A stretch of 64,000 nucleotides of DNA from Bacteroidales bacterium UBA3290 (GCA_002361615.1 DETK01000018.1:1-64000); one strand, 5' to 3'. Positions 25,184 to 33,901 are shown, counted from the stretch's first letter. The notes: generated by a model not told the origin, from the letters alone. A program made the numbers and translations.

Positions 25184-26341
25184 TTACTTCAAATCGTCTG
25201 AATAAACGGCTTTCGCCAGGTCGCGCTGGTTGTAGCGCATGGCCATCACCTGGCCGTAGGCGCCGGCCGAGTGGATGGCGACCAGGTCGCCGCGCTTGCA
25301 GGTGGCCACCAACCGCTTCTGGCCCCAGCAGTCGCTCGACTCGCAGACCGGACCCACCACGTCGTAGCGCAGCTTGCGCCCCGTGGAACTGAGGTTTTCG
25401 ATGTCGTGCCAGGCCTGGTAGAGCGAAGGGCGGATCAGGTCGTTCATGCCCGCGTCGAGGATGGCGAACTTCTTCTCCTTGCCGACCTTCACATAAAGGA
25501 CGCGGGAGATCAGATGACCGCACTGGGCCACGAGGGCGCGGCCGGGTTCGAAATGGACCTGCTGTCCGGGACGGACCACGAGGTTGCGGCTGATTACGTC
25601 GAAGTATTCCTCGAAATGGGCGATCGGATCGCCGTTCGGATCGCGGTAGTTCACGCCCAGTCCGCCGCCCAGGTTGAGGTTGCGGATGGGGATATCGTGC
25701 TGGATGAACCACTGCTGCAGTTCCTCGATGCGGCGGCAGAGGAGCGCGAAAACGGGCAGCTCCGTGATCTGCGAGCCTACGTGGAAATGCAGGCCGATGA
25801 GTTCGACGTTCTTGCACTGGGTGAGGAGGTCGGCTACATCCTGGAAAGCCCAGGGGCTGATGCCGAACTTGTTCTCTTTCAGGCCCGTGCTGATGTACTT
25901 ATGGGTGTGCGCATCGATATCGGGGTTCACGCGGACCGAAATGCGGGCGCGCTTGCCCATGCCGGCGGCCAGGTCGTTGATTATGCGGATTTCCGGTACG
26001 CTTTCGCAGTTGAAACTGAAGATGCCGGCCCGCAGGGCGGCCTTGATCTCCTTGTCGGATTTGCCGACGCCCGCATAGACGATCTTCTGCGGGTCGAAGC
26101 CGGAGCGGACGGCCAGTTTCACTTCGTTGCCGCTTACGCAATCTGCGCCCAGCCCGTAACCCTTGATAATCTCGAGGATACGGTCATTGGCATTGGCTTT
26201 CAGCGCATAGTGTGCGTTGTAACCGTACTTGTCGATCTGGCTCTTATAGATGTCCAGCGTCTTGCGCAGGAGGTCCAGGTCATAGAAATAAAACGGGGTC
26301 TCGATGGCTCCGAAAGCTTCAATCTGCTCTTTGGTGATCAT
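25184..26341 (-). CDS. lysA: Diaminopimelate decarboxylase
   Basis: A 385-aa fold-III PLP enzyme. The PLP lysine is K48 in YALKANAN; the glycine-rich phosphate loop is NLGGGLGVNY; the C-terminal catalytic cysteine lies in GPVCESSDCWG. It converts meso-DAP to L-lysine. Length is slightly short of E. coli LysA (420 aa) but normal for Bacteroidetes. It has a near-perfect promoter and leads the lysA-ffh-rid unit. Confidence 0.95.
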   Translation of the reverse strand: MITKEQIEAFGAIETPFYFYDLDLLRKTLDIYKSQIDKYGYNAHYALKANANDRILEIIKGYGLGADCVSGNEVKLAVRSGFDPQKIVYAGVGKSDKEIKAALRAGIFSFNCESVPEIRIINDLAAGMGKRARISVRVNPDIDAHTHKYISTGLKENKFGISPWAFQDVADLLTQCKNVELIGLHFHVGSQITELPVFALLCRRIEELQQWFIQHDIPIRNLNLGGGLGVNYRDPNGDPIAHFEEYFDVISRNLVVRPGQQVHFEPGRALVAQCGHLISRVLYVKVGKEKKFAILDAGMNDLIRPSLYQAWHDIENLSSTGRKLRYDVVGPVCESSDCWGQKRLVATCKRGDLVAIHSAGAYGQVMAMRYNQRDLAKAVYSDDLK

Positions 26342-26370
26342 ATGCCCTTTTACAATTTCGATATATCCTG

Positions 26371-26401
26371 CAAATATACACCGAAATTATAAAATGTCAA
26401 A
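26371..26401 (-). promoter_or_regulatory. Promoter of lysA (consensus Bacteroidetes type)
   Basis: Minus strand TTTG (26401-26398), 19-bp spacer, TATATTTG (26378-26371). This is an exact match to TTTG-N19-TAnnTTTG. It isolates lysA from the upstream rSAM operon, whose last stop is at 26408. Confidence 0.8.
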
Positions 26402-26407
26402 AACGAA

Positions 26408-27484
26408 CTATCGTGTCAGGCGGTTGTAGTGGCAGACGAGGAGTTTGCCTTCCTCGTCGTGGAGATGCATGCCGTTGCCGCGGCAGTAGCGGAACATCTT
26501 GCAATCAGCGCAGATGCCCTGACGGGCCCAGCTACGGTCGCGATACATGCCGAAGCCTTCGTTCCAGACCGTCCAGAAATCGTCCTTGTAGATGTTGCCC
26601 TGATAGAATTTCGAGCGGATGCTCGGGCATGCGGAGATGGAACCGTCAGCCAGGACGGATGCGACGGTAACGCCCGCGTCGCAATGATAGAAGGTGTCGC
26701 GGACCTCGTTTTCGAAGCCGCCCAGGAAACCTTCGCAGGCGAAATTCACAGCGATGCGGCCTTCCTTGCGTGTCGCAGCAATGAAGTCCATTACCTGCGT
26801 GAACTGCTCGTTGCTCAGCTGAAGCTCCGGGTATTGCCGCGCACGGCCCACCGGGAAGATGGTGAAGATGCGCCAGGCGCGCACGCCCAGCGAGATAAGA
26901 TATTCCTTGAATTCCGCGAGGCGGGGGAGATTGCGCTGGTTGACGCAGGTTACCACGTCGAAGATGAAGTCCGGCTCGGCAGCCATCATCCGGATGGCAT
27001 TCGAGGCGTTCTCGAAAGCCTTGGGATGGCCGCGCATCCAGGTATGCTCTTCCCGGAAGCCGTCGAGGCTGACGGTGGCAGTGTGGATGCCGCTTCCCAG
27101 CAGCGCGTCGAAGCGCCGGCGGTCGAGCAGGATGCCGTTGGAGACGATGCCCCAGGGATATTCGCGGTCATAGAGCGCACGGCCCACCTTTTCGAGGTCC
27201 CGGCGCATCAGTGGCTCGCCGCCTGTCAGGATGATGAAAGTGGTATGGGGATCGACGTGCGGGGTGAGGGAGTCAATCACACGGAGGAAGTCGGAGGCCG
27301 GCATGTCGTTGACCTCGGAACTGATGCGGCAGTCGCTGCCGCAATGCAGGCACGCCGCGTTGCAGCGCAGCGTACACTCCCAGAAAAGTTGACGGAGCCG
27401 ATGCTCCTCGATCCGCCTGTCCTGCAGTTTCGCGAATAGTTCCAGTTTCAGCCGCTTCCCCGGCCCGATGTGCTTTCCCGTCAT
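26408..27484 (-). CDS. Radical SAM/SPASM enzyme of the rSAM/lipoprotein system
   Basis: A 358-aa radical SAM enzyme. The [4Fe-4S]/SAM motif is CNAACLHC (C41, C45, C48), preceded by C37; the GGEPL loop follows at about residue 88. A SPASM-like C-terminal region has many cysteines (HCDAG, SACPS, then C325, C328, C334, C351) for auxiliary clusters. The sequence resembles, from memory, TIGR04133, a radical SAM enzyme always paired with a lipoprotein (TIGR04134). Its start overlaps the lipoprotein gene by 4 bp (ATGA), indicating translational coupling. The likely substrate is the adjacent lipoproteins; the reaction is unknown. Confidence 0.85.
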   Translation of the reverse strand: MTGKHIGPGKRLKLELFAKLQDRRIEEHRLRQLFWECTLRCNAACLHCGSDCRISSEVNDMPASDFLRVIDSLTPHVDPHTTFIILTGGEPLMRRDLEKVGRALYDREYPWGIVSNGILLDRRRFDALLGSGIHTATVSLDGFREEHTWMRGHPKAFENASNAIRMMAAEPDFIFDVVTCVNQRNLPRLAEFKEYLISLGVRAWRIFTIFPVGRARQYPELQLSNEQFTQVMDFIAATRKEGRIAVNFACEGFLGGFENEVRDTFYHCDAGVTVASVLADGSISACPSIRSKFYQGNIYKDDFWTVWNEGFGMYRDRSWARQGICADCKMFRYCRGNGMHLHDEEGKLLVCHYNRLTR

Positions 27485-27978
27485 TTCTTCTTCAGCCTGA
27501 CGGTCGGGACATCGACTTTCGCGTCACCTAAATACCAAGGACTCTTGTTGTTTGGATCCTTTACGATAGTTGTGGCCACCCGAACGCTGTCAGCAGCGAA
27601 TTCACCACCGTTCGCTGCGCCGTCAATGTCGGTAAAGACAATCTGGAGCGTATCGGTCGGCCAGTGGTAGATTTCACTCGACCATTGGCCATTTCCATCG
27701 GTCAGCGTTGGTTGTTTCAAGTCCCGGTAGTAGACATTTCCATCAGATTGGAAACGTCCCTGGACCCGTACCTCAATTCCCTCAAGTGCTTGACCTTTGT
27801 TATCGCCGACTTTCCCCTTGACTGAGTAATGGGCTGAGGGAGAGCCGTAAGCGAGCATCGTTATTCCGGAAATCTCTTCATCGACTTCCTCGAATGCCTG
27901 GTTCTGGCATCCGCCGATGCCCAGCACGGCCAGCAGCATCGCGAAAAACCCAAGTTTGTTCTTTTTTTCGATCTTCAT
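27481..27978 (-). CDS. Lipoprotein 1 of the rSAM/lipoprotein system
   Basis: A 165-aa putative outer-envelope lipoprotein. The signal peptide (FFAMLLAVLGIGGC) ends at C24. After a short acidic linker comes YGSPSAHYSVKG (44-55), then a carboxypeptidase-regulatory-like beta domain (KGKVGDNKGQALEGIEVRVQ), ending in a basic KKK. Lipoprotein 2 shares the signal-peptide pattern, the YGSPSA-x-x-SVKG motif and the KKK end. It resembles TIGR04134 by memory. The shared motif directly after the anchor is the best candidate site for modification by the coupled radical SAM enzyme (an inference). Confidence 0.8.
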   Translation of the reverse strand: MKIEKKNKLGFFAMLLAVLGIGGCQNQAFEEVDEEISGITMLAYGSPSAHYSVKGKVGDNKGQALEGIEVRVQGRFQSDGNVYYRDLKQPTLTDGNGQWSSEIYHWPTDTLQIVFTDIDGAANGGEFAADSVRVATTIVKDPNNKSPWYLGDAKVDVPTVRLKKK

Positions 27979-27990
27979 GGCTTGTGGGAC

Positions 27991-28458
27991 TTATTTCTTC
28001 TTGACGATGATGTCGGGGACGTTGATCTCGGCGTGGCCGCTGTACCAGCCCTTGCCGCCTTCGAACTCGAAGTCTTTGATGATCAGGGTGACATCGGTGA
28101 ACTCGCCCCCTTCCGACGGTCCGTCAACGTCGTGGATGTCTACCTGCAGCTGGTTGAGCGGGAAGCCGTGTCCTTCCATGTGGTACGATCCGTCCATGCC
28201 GGTGTACAACGTGTCGAGCGGGAAATAATTCTGGTCGTAGATCACGTTTTCGCTGTTTTCATAGCGGCTGCCCAGAATGACCTGCAAGCCCGGTACCCGT
28301 TTCCCGTTCTCATCGAGCACCCTTCCCTTGACCGACCAGTCGGCGGAAGGTGAGCCGTACATGCAAGGCGTAAGGAAAATGCAACTCGATGCGCCTACAC
28401 CCAGCAGGGCGAGGAGCATGGAAAAGAAGCTGCTTTTGCGGAGTCTGTCGGTTTTCAT
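27991..28458 (-). CDS. Lipoprotein 2 of the rSAM/lipoprotein system
   Basis: A 155-aa paralogue of lipoprotein 1. It has a signal peptide with FFSMLLALLGVGASSC (lipid Cys C26), a second Cys at C32, then YGSPSADWSVKG (34-45) and a beta-sandwich-like domain ending in NVPDIIVKKK. The start was set at 28458 (MKTDRLRKSS), because the upstream in-frame extension to 29277 runs antiparallel through another gene and lacks any signal peptide. It lies 12 bp before lipoprotein 1 and 53 bp after the MauE-thioredoxin gene. Function unknown. Confidence 0.8.
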   Translation of the reverse strand: MKTDRLRKSSFFSMLLALLGVGASSCIFLTPCMYGSPSADWSVKGRVLDENGKRVPGLQVILGSRYENSENVIYDQNYFPLDTLYTGMDGSYHMEGHGFPLNQLQVDIHDVDGPSEGGEFTDVTLIIKDFEFEGGKGWYSGHAEINVPDIIVKKK

Positions 28459-28511
28459 CGCGGGAATTATTACACTATATAGATGCAGAAACAGGCAAAA
28501 TGTTGCGTCGG

Positions 28512-29399
28512 TCAGTGCAGATTTCGGTAATTGAATGTTTCGGCGATGGTGTCGCCGTGCATCACCAGGATGACGGGGAAGGCGCCGTTGGTGATGCGGA
28601 GGAAGTCGCCGGGCTCGATGAAGTGGATCTCGTCGGCCTGGAGTCCCGTTTCTTCGAGGAACGGGGCCGGATCGGGATCGTCGCCCCGGCCGAAGATGGC
28701 GATGATCGGGCTTTGCGGAAATTCGCCCCGGGCCCGCAGGGTCATGATTTTCTCCGCCGACATCTTGCAGAACCGGCATTTGAGGCTGTAGAGACATACG
28801 ATGTGGTCGCCTTCCACGACGGAGTGGGGGAGGATGCTCTGGTCCACGGCTTCCCGGAAGGCCGGTTCGTTGACCAGTTCGTGCCGTGCATACGAATCGT
28901 AGCGCCAGTTGTCGGGGGGCGAAACGATGAATACGGTGGCCAGTGGTATGAGAATGATCAGCGCGAGCCACAGGCCTTTGCGCCGGAAACGGAAGGGCTT
29001 GACGCCGACACTGAGCAGCAACACGGCCAGCATGCCCAGGTTCTTGAAGAGGGACTGGACGGGATTGAGATTCACCAGCTCGCCGAAGCAGTTGCAATTG
29101 TCGTGGTTGCCTTTGACGGCCAGGACCGTCAGGAACAAAGAGAACCCTGCAAGCATCGCCAGGCTGCCCCAGAAGGCCAGCCGGGGATAGAAATTGGTGA
29201 GCAGCAGCAGCCCCAGGACGTACTCGGCCACGATGACCAGACGGGCCAGCAGGAAAGCCGTCCCGAGCGAAAACCATCCGAAGCTGAAGAGATAGATCTC
29301 AAAAGCGTCGATGCCGATGAGTTTCGCGGTGGCCGAGAACAAAAAAAGTATTCCGAGCAAGGCCCGGAATACATACTTGAACTTGTCGTGAATAATCAA
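28512..29399 (-). CDS. MauE/DoxX-type membrane protein fused to a thioredoxin-like domain
   Basis: A 295-aa protein. Residues 1-135 form four transmembrane helices of the MauE/DoxX type with the CNCFG motif (C102, C104); a further helix lies at about 143-160. The C-terminal domain (about 170-295) has a thioredoxin-like CxxC (C208-R-F-C211) and the cis-Pro segment GAFPVILV. MauE-like proteins support periplasmic disulfide chemistry during protein maturation. Its place in the rSAM operon suggests thiol handling for the lipoproteins or the small Cys-rich lipoprotein next to it. It starts 6 bp after that gene. Confidence 0.78.
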   Translation of the reverse strand: MIIHDKFKYVFRALLGILFLFSATAKLIGIDAFEIYLFSFGWFSLGTAFLLARLVIVAEYVLGLLLLTNFYPRLAFWGSLAMLAGFSLFLTVLAVKGNHDNCNCFGELVNLNPVQSLFKNLGMLAVLLLSVGVKPFRFRRKGLWLALIILIPLATVFIVSPPDNWRYDSYARHELVNEPAFREAVDQSILPHSVVEGDHIVCLYSLKCRFCKMSAEKIMTLRARGEFPQSPIIAIFGRGDDPDPAPFLEETGLQADEIHFIEPGDFLRITNGAFPVILVMHGDTIAETFNYRNLH

Positions 29400-29405
29400 A
29401 GTTGA

Positions 29406-29621
29406 TTAGAAGAGGTGGGGGGTGCACTTCAATTCTGCGGAAATACCCAGGACATTGACATAGGTGTTGTAGTCCGAGCATTTATCGCCGTCTTGCAGTT
29501 CCAGGGTTTGTTCGTAAACGACCTCACCGTTCCACTTGGCAGAGCAGTTGCACTCCTTGGTGCAGGAAGACAACGCGAAAATGCCGCCGGCAAGAACCAA
29601 TGCAAATAATACCTTTTTCAT
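29406..29621 (-). CDS. Small cysteine-rich lipoprotein
   Basis: A 71-aa protein. The lipoprotein signal peptide ends in LSSC (C20). The mature part of about 50 residues has four more cysteines (C24, C26, C48, C66). No known domain was recognised. It is the first gene of the operon, 30 nt downstream of the inferred transcription start, and precedes the MauE-thioredoxin gene by 6 bp, so it is a probable redox partner or substrate of that protein. A peptide precursor for the radical SAM enzyme is another option. Confidence 0.65.
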   Translation of the reverse strand: MKKVLFALVLAGGIFALSSCTKECNCSAKWNGEVVYEQTLELQDGDKCSDYNTYVNVLGISAELKCTPHLF

Positions 29622-29654
29622 ATTCTTTCAATTTTTTTGAAATGGATACGAGGA

Positions 29655-29662
29655 CAAATATA
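29655..29662 (-). promoter_or_regulatory. -7 promoter box of the rSAM/lipoprotein operon
   Basis: TATATTTG on the minus strand, 33 bp upstream of the small lipoprotein ATG. It sits just after the DPP-IV gene stop and marks the small lipoprotein as the first gene of its own operon. Confidence 0.6.
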
Positions 29663-29683
29663 GGAACTTTTTTTGAAAATCCA

Positions 29684-31789
29684 TCATTTCTTAAAAAAAT
29701 CGGACAGCACTTCCGGAAGCGGCTGTTCCAGCAGGTAGCGGTACCAGAACTTGTAATCCTGGAGGGAGGAGTGCATACCCTGGTCGCCGCGGTAGCCGTG
29801 CATGCCGTCGGGATAGATCATCAGCTCGAAGTCCTTGTGGTCCCGCTGGAGCTGGTCGATCAGCTGCAGGGTGTTCTGGAAATGGACGTTGTCGTCGCCG
29901 GTTCCGTGGGTGATACGCAGCATGTTGGAGGCGTCACCCCGGTAGTTGCCCGTCCGGTCGATTACGCGGGAGGCCTTGTATCCGTCGGGGTTGTCCTGCG
30001 GACGGTCCATGTAGCGTTCGGCGTAGTGCGTGTCGTAGAGCCCCCAGTCATAGACACCGCCTCCGGCGATGCCGTACTGGAAGTGCTCGTTGCCCTCAGT
30101 CACGCAGAGCGCGGTCATCGTGCCGCCGAACGAGAAGCCTTCGACGCCGATCTTGTCCTCATTGACGAAGGGCATCTTGCGGAAATGGTCGATGCCGTCG
30201 CAGAAGTCCTGGAGTTCCAGCACGCCCAGGTAGCGGTACACCGACTCGACGCCTTTCTTGCCGTAGTGGCCGCCGGCGCGGTTGTCGAGCGTCACCTGGA
30301 TCACGCCGTGATTGGCCCACCACTGCGTGGCCATCGTAACGCCGCGCCAGCCTTCTCGCACCTGCGGATTGTCGGGACCTCCGTAGATGTTGACCTTCAC
30401 GGGATAACGCTTGTTCTTGTCGAAATCGACCGGCCAGGTGACGGCGGCCGGCAGGCGGACGCCGTCGCGGGTGGTCACATAGACCAGTTCCGGAAGGGCG
30501 ATGGCGTAGTCGTTGAACTTTTCGCCCTTGGAGTCATAGACCACCTTCACGTGTTTTTCGGGAATCACATCACCGGAGTTCGGGATCGTGATGGCTACCA
30601 GCTGTGTAGGTGTGCGATAGTTGGAAACCAGTGCAGAGAGGGTCTTGCCGTCTTCCGAAACGGTCACGCCGCTGAAGTTGTAGGGACCGTAGGAGAGCCG
30701 CTGGATCTCTTTGCTGCGCAGGTTGAGCCGGTAGATGTCCACGCGGGTGGAGGCTTCCCGTTTGGCCGTGAACAGCAGGTGTTTCTTGTCCACCTGGAGC
30801 AGATGGACACTCCAGTTCTTGCCCGTGGTCAGCTGCTCGAAATTGCGCCCGTCGTACGAAAGGAAATAGATCTGCTGCCAGCCCGTGAAGTCGCGGACGA
30901 TGTAGATGCCTTCCTTGGTGAAGAGCATATCGTCCATCCAGTCGATCCAACTGTCCTGATGCTCCTTGTACACCATCACCTTGCTGCCGGTCTGCGGCGT
31001 GACCGCATAAAGCTGCAGGTTGTCCTGGGCGCGGTCCATCCAGCTTACCATCAACTTTGTGCCGTCGCCGCTCCAGAACGGCGTACCGAAATACTGGTCC
31101 ACTTTCGGATCGAAATCGGCCCAGACGGTCTCTCCTCCGTCAGCTGATACGAAGCCCAGTTTCACCTCGGGATTCGGGTCCCCTGTCTTGGGGTAGCGGG
31201 TCTGGTTGAGTTTGCCGTGCTTGCCCTTGGCGGAGTAGATGGGGAACATCGGCACCTGCGAGTTGTCGAAGCGGTAGAAGGCGATCACCTTGCTGTCGGG
31301 CGACCACCAGAAGGCCCGGTACTGCGACGGGCGGCCGAAGATCTCCTCGTAGTACACCCAGGAGGCATAGCCGTTGAGGATCAGGTCGCTGCCGTCGTAA
31401 GTGTGCCGGGTAACGTGTTTCGAATGGACGTCGATCGAGTAGAGGTCGTTCTCGAGCGTAAAGGCGATCTTCGTGGAGTCGGGCGACCAGGTGGGGTTGA
31501 CCCAGCCCGTGACCATCTGTTCGTTGGCGTGGGGCCGGAAGCGCGGCTCGGGCGCGACGAGCGTCCGGCTGCCGTCCTTAAGCGAGTAGTCGTAGATTTC
31601 AGAGCCGGCGCGGTAGCGCAGCACGCCTTCCGTGGGGAAGCCCATAGGCATCGGTGCGGGTTTGACGATGCCTTCCGGTATGCCGCGGAGGATTTCTGTG
31701 TCGGTCAGCCGGGTGCCCTTGAGGGCGCTCTGTCCCTGGGCGGAAAGCGCTGCCAGCAGCGCGAGGGTTACGAGTAAGGAACGTTTCAT
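29684..31789 (-). CDS. Dipeptidyl peptidase IV-type serine peptidase (S9B)
   Basis: A 701-aa secreted peptidase. A signal peptide (MKRSLLVTLALLAALSAQG) is followed by a DPPIV-type beta-propeller (to about residue 440) and an alpha/beta-hydrolase domain. The nucleophile is S553 in EGFSFGGT (the usual form is GWSYGG); the Asp (HGTGDDNVHF) and His (GMHGYRG) follow. It removes X-Pro dipeptides or Pro-containing tripeptides. The start at 31789 is preferred over an in-frame extension to 31891 because it gives the signal peptide and follows the YugP stop by 1 bp. Confidence 0.92.
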   Translation of the reverse strand: MKRSLLVTLALLAALSAQGQSALKGTRLTDTEILRGIPEGIVKPAPMPMGFPTEGVLRYRAGSEIYDYSLKDGSRTLVAPEPRFRPHANEQMVTGWVNPTWSPDSTKIAFTLENDLYSIDVHSKHVTRHTYDGSDLILNGYASWVYYEEIFGRPSQYRAFWWSPDSKVIAFYRFDNSQVPMFPIYSAKGKHGKLNQTRYPKTGDPNPEVKLGFVSADGGETVWADFDPKVDQYFGTPFWSGDGTKLMVSWMDRAQDNLQLYAVTPQTGSKVMVYKEHQDSWIDWMDDMLFTKEGIYIVRDFTGWQQIYFLSYDGRNFEQLTTGKNWSVHLLQVDKKHLLFTAKREASTRVDIYRLNLRSKEIQRLSYGPYNFSGVTVSEDGKTLSALVSNYRTPTQLVAITIPNSGDVIPEKHVKVVYDSKGEKFNDYAIALPELVYVTTRDGVRLPAAVTWPVDFDKNKRYPVKVNIYGGPDNPQVREGWRGVTMATQWWANHGVIQVTLDNRAGGHYGKKGVESVYRYLGVLELQDFCDGIDHFRKMPFVNEDKIGVEGFSFGGTMTALCVTEGNEHFQYGIAGGGVYDWGLYDTHYAERYMDRPQDNPDGYKASRVIDRTGNYRGDASNMLRITHGTGDDNVHFQNTLQLIDQLQRDHKDFELMIYPDGMHGYRGDQGMHSSLQDYKFWYRYLLEQPLPEVLSDFFKK

Positions 31790-31790
31790 G

Positions 31791-32465
31791 CTAGCTCCTC
31801 CTTCCCGAAAAGATGGACAGATAATAGATGAGCGTGGCCAGGGCGCTGAGGGCTGCCACCACGTAGGTGTAGGCTGCCGCTCGGAGAGCACCCCGTGCCT
31901 CGTCTTCGGTAGAAGGGTCGATGATGTCGCTTTGGTTCAGCCAGGCGAGGGCCCGGCGGCTGGCGTCGATCTCGACCGGGAGGGTGACGAAACTGAAGAG
32001 CGTCGAAAGCGCGAACAGGGCGATGCCCACCCAGATCAACTGCGGGAGGATGTTGACCAGCAGCATGCCGCCCAGCAGGACGAAGGGGACGATCTTCGAG
32101 GTGATGGAAACCACAGGCACGAGCGCGGAGCGCAGCTTTACCGGAAAATAGCCCGTGGCGTGCTGCACAGCGTGGCCGCACTCGTGCGCCGCCACGGCCG
32201 CCGCCGCCACGTTGGTCTGGGCGTATACGGCCTGGCTGAGGTTGACCGTCTTGTTGGTGGGGTTGAAGTTGTCGGTCAGCTGCCCCGGCGTCGAGGTGAC
32301 CTTCACGTCGCGGATGCCGTGGTCGGACAGCATCCTGACCGCTACCTCACGCCCCGCCATGCCGTTCAACAAGGGAATCTGCGAAGCCTTTGCGAAATTC
32401 TTTTGAAACGAGTACTGCACGATATAACTCAATACAGTCACTCCGATGAACAGGATCCAATACAT
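31791..32465 (-). CDS. Membrane zinc metallopeptidase, YugP family
   Basis: A 224-aa integral membrane protein with an N-terminal helix, the zinc motif HECGH (94-98) in AAHECGHAVQHATGY, and two to three further hydrophobic helices. This is the YugP/Zn_peptidase_2 layout. Substrate unknown; envelope quality control is the usual guess. It lies between the helicase gene (14 bp) and the DPP gene (1 bp). Confidence 0.88.
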   Translation of the reverse strand: MYWILFIGVTVLSYIVQYSFQKNFAKASQIPLLNGMAGREVAVRMLSDHGIRDVKVTSTPGQLTDNFNPTNKTVNLSQAVYAQTNVAAAAVAAHECGHAVQHATGYFPVKLRSALVPVVSITSKIVPFVLLGGMLLVNILPQLIWVGIALFALSTLFSFVTLPVEIDASRRALAWLNQSDIIDPSTEDEARGALRAAAYTYVVAALSALATLIYYLSIFSGRRS

Positions 32466-32479
32466 AGTATGCTGTTTGC

Positions 32480-33901
32480 TTATTGACAGGGTTGGAAAAA
32501 ATCGTCCCGAAAGTTAACAAAAAATATCTTTTCCACGCCACGGGTGATGGCGGTATAGAGCCATTTGAGGTCGTCGAGCGTGATTTCCTTCCAGAAGGGA
32601 TTGTCGATGAAGACGCAGCGCCACTGGCCGCCCTGCGACTTGTGGCCGGTGATGGCCGTGGCGTATTTGATCTGCAGGGCGTTGTAGTAGGGGTCTTCGC
32701 GCACCTTCTGGTAGCGTTTGCGTGCGCCGCGTACGTCGGCGTAGTCGGCATTGACGCCCTCATAGAGGGCCCGCTGCTGCTGGGCCCCGAGGGAAGGCTG
32801 TTCGGAATCCAGCGTGTCGAGGATGACCTTGGCCGTGACTTCCACGTCGTTGTAGTCGGGGAAGGAGAGCACCGCTTCCGCGAAATGGAGGCCATAGCGC
32901 TCTTCGTAGCGGGATATCTTCACCAGTTGCGCCACGTCGCCGTTGGCGATGAAGTCCAGGTCGGGAATGTCTTCGAGGAACTGGTAGCAGTTCTTGACCA
33001 CCATCAGTTTGTCGCCCTTGGCGAGCCGTTCCTCGCGGTACAGGACGGACGCCCGGATGCCTGCGTTGTAGCGGTTCGCCCGCTTGTTGGAGCGGCACAG
33101 CACCACCACGTCATCGAGTCCATAACGGCCGATGGCGTCGCTCAAAGCCTCGATCAATTCTCCGCCACTGATGCGCTGGACGTCATCGAATCCGTGGAGG
33201 CGGAGTTTCGGGGTTTCGACGCGCTGCTGTTCGATGAGGCGGCGGACGATGGTGGCGTTGGTCAGGATGCCCGATTCGGCCGCCTGGCGGACGACGGTGT
33301 CGAGATGCGCCGTCATGAAGCGGCCGTACCGGCCCATATAGCTTTCGTCGAGGGCAGGGCTTCGGTCGAGTCCGATGGGCGGCAGCTGGCCGCGGTCGCC
33401 GATGATGATCAGCTTGTCGTCGACGCCGCTGCGGACGAAGCGGATCAGGTCGTCGAGGAGGTCGCCGGAGCCGAACAGGCCGCCTGCGGTGGCGGTTTCG
33501 ACACCGATCAGCGAGGCCTCGTCCACGATGAAGAAGGTGTCCTTCGCCTTGTTGAAGTTCAAATCGAATTCGCCCACGCCGTCGCGGATGTTCTTCTGTC
33601 GGTAGATGTGTTTGTGGATGGTCCAGGCCTTCTCGCCGGTGAAACCGGAGAGCACCTTGGCCGAACGGCCGGTAGGGGCCAGCAGCACGTAGCGGTATTG
33701 CAGTTCCTTGAGTGTCTTGACGAAGGCGGCGATGGCCGAAGTCTTGCCGGTACCGGCGTAGCCGCTCACCAGCAGCAGGTCGCACTGGTCATACTGCACG
33801 GCGAAATCCGCGAGCGTGTCGAAAAGCCGCTCCTGGCAAGGCGTGGGCGGATAGGCCAGATGCTGCCGGAGCTTGTCGGCGAAGAACTGTGCGATCCCCA
33901 T
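32480..33901 (-). CDS. RecD-like SF1B DNA helicase / AAA ATPase
   Basis: A 473-aa helicase. Walker A is SGYAGTGKTS (46-55). Motif II-like FFIVDEASLIG and the C-terminal UvrD_C_2-type motif ATAITGHKSQGGQW are clear. This compact form lacks the long N-terminal region of RecD2 and is common in Bacteroidetes, where it is often called ATP-dependent RecD-like helicase. It begins one base within the trkH stop (TGATG). Confidence 0.85.
   Translation of the reverse strand: MGIAQFFADKLRQHLAYPPTPCQERLFDTLADFAVQYDQCDLLLVSGYAGTGKTSAIAAFVKTLKELQYRYVLLAPTGRSAKVLSGFTGEKAWTIHKHIYRQKNIRDGVGEFDLNFNKAKDTFFIVDEASLIGVETATAGGLFGSGDLLDDLIRFVRSGVDDKLIIIGDRGQLPPIGLDRSPALDESYMGRYGRFMTAHLDTVVRQAAESGILTNATIVRRLIEQQRVETPKLRLHGFDDVQRISGGELIEALSDAIGRYGLDDVVVLCRSNKRANRYNAGIRASVLYREERLAKGDKLMVVKNCYQFLEDIPDLDFIANGDVAQLVKISRYEERYGLHFAEAVLSFPDYNDVEVTAKVILDTLDSEQPSLGAQQQRALYEGVNADYADVRGARKRYQKVREDPYYNALQIKYATAITGHKSQGGQWRCVFIDNPFWKEITLDDLKWLYTAITRGVEKIFFVNFRDDFFQPCQ

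Noticed and set aside
27991..29277. 428-codon frame extending lipoprotein 2 upstream
   Set aside because: The extension runs out of frame through the MauE-thioredoxin gene and has Arg/Pro-rich shadow composition; the ATG at 28458 yields a lipoprotein signal matching its paralogue.
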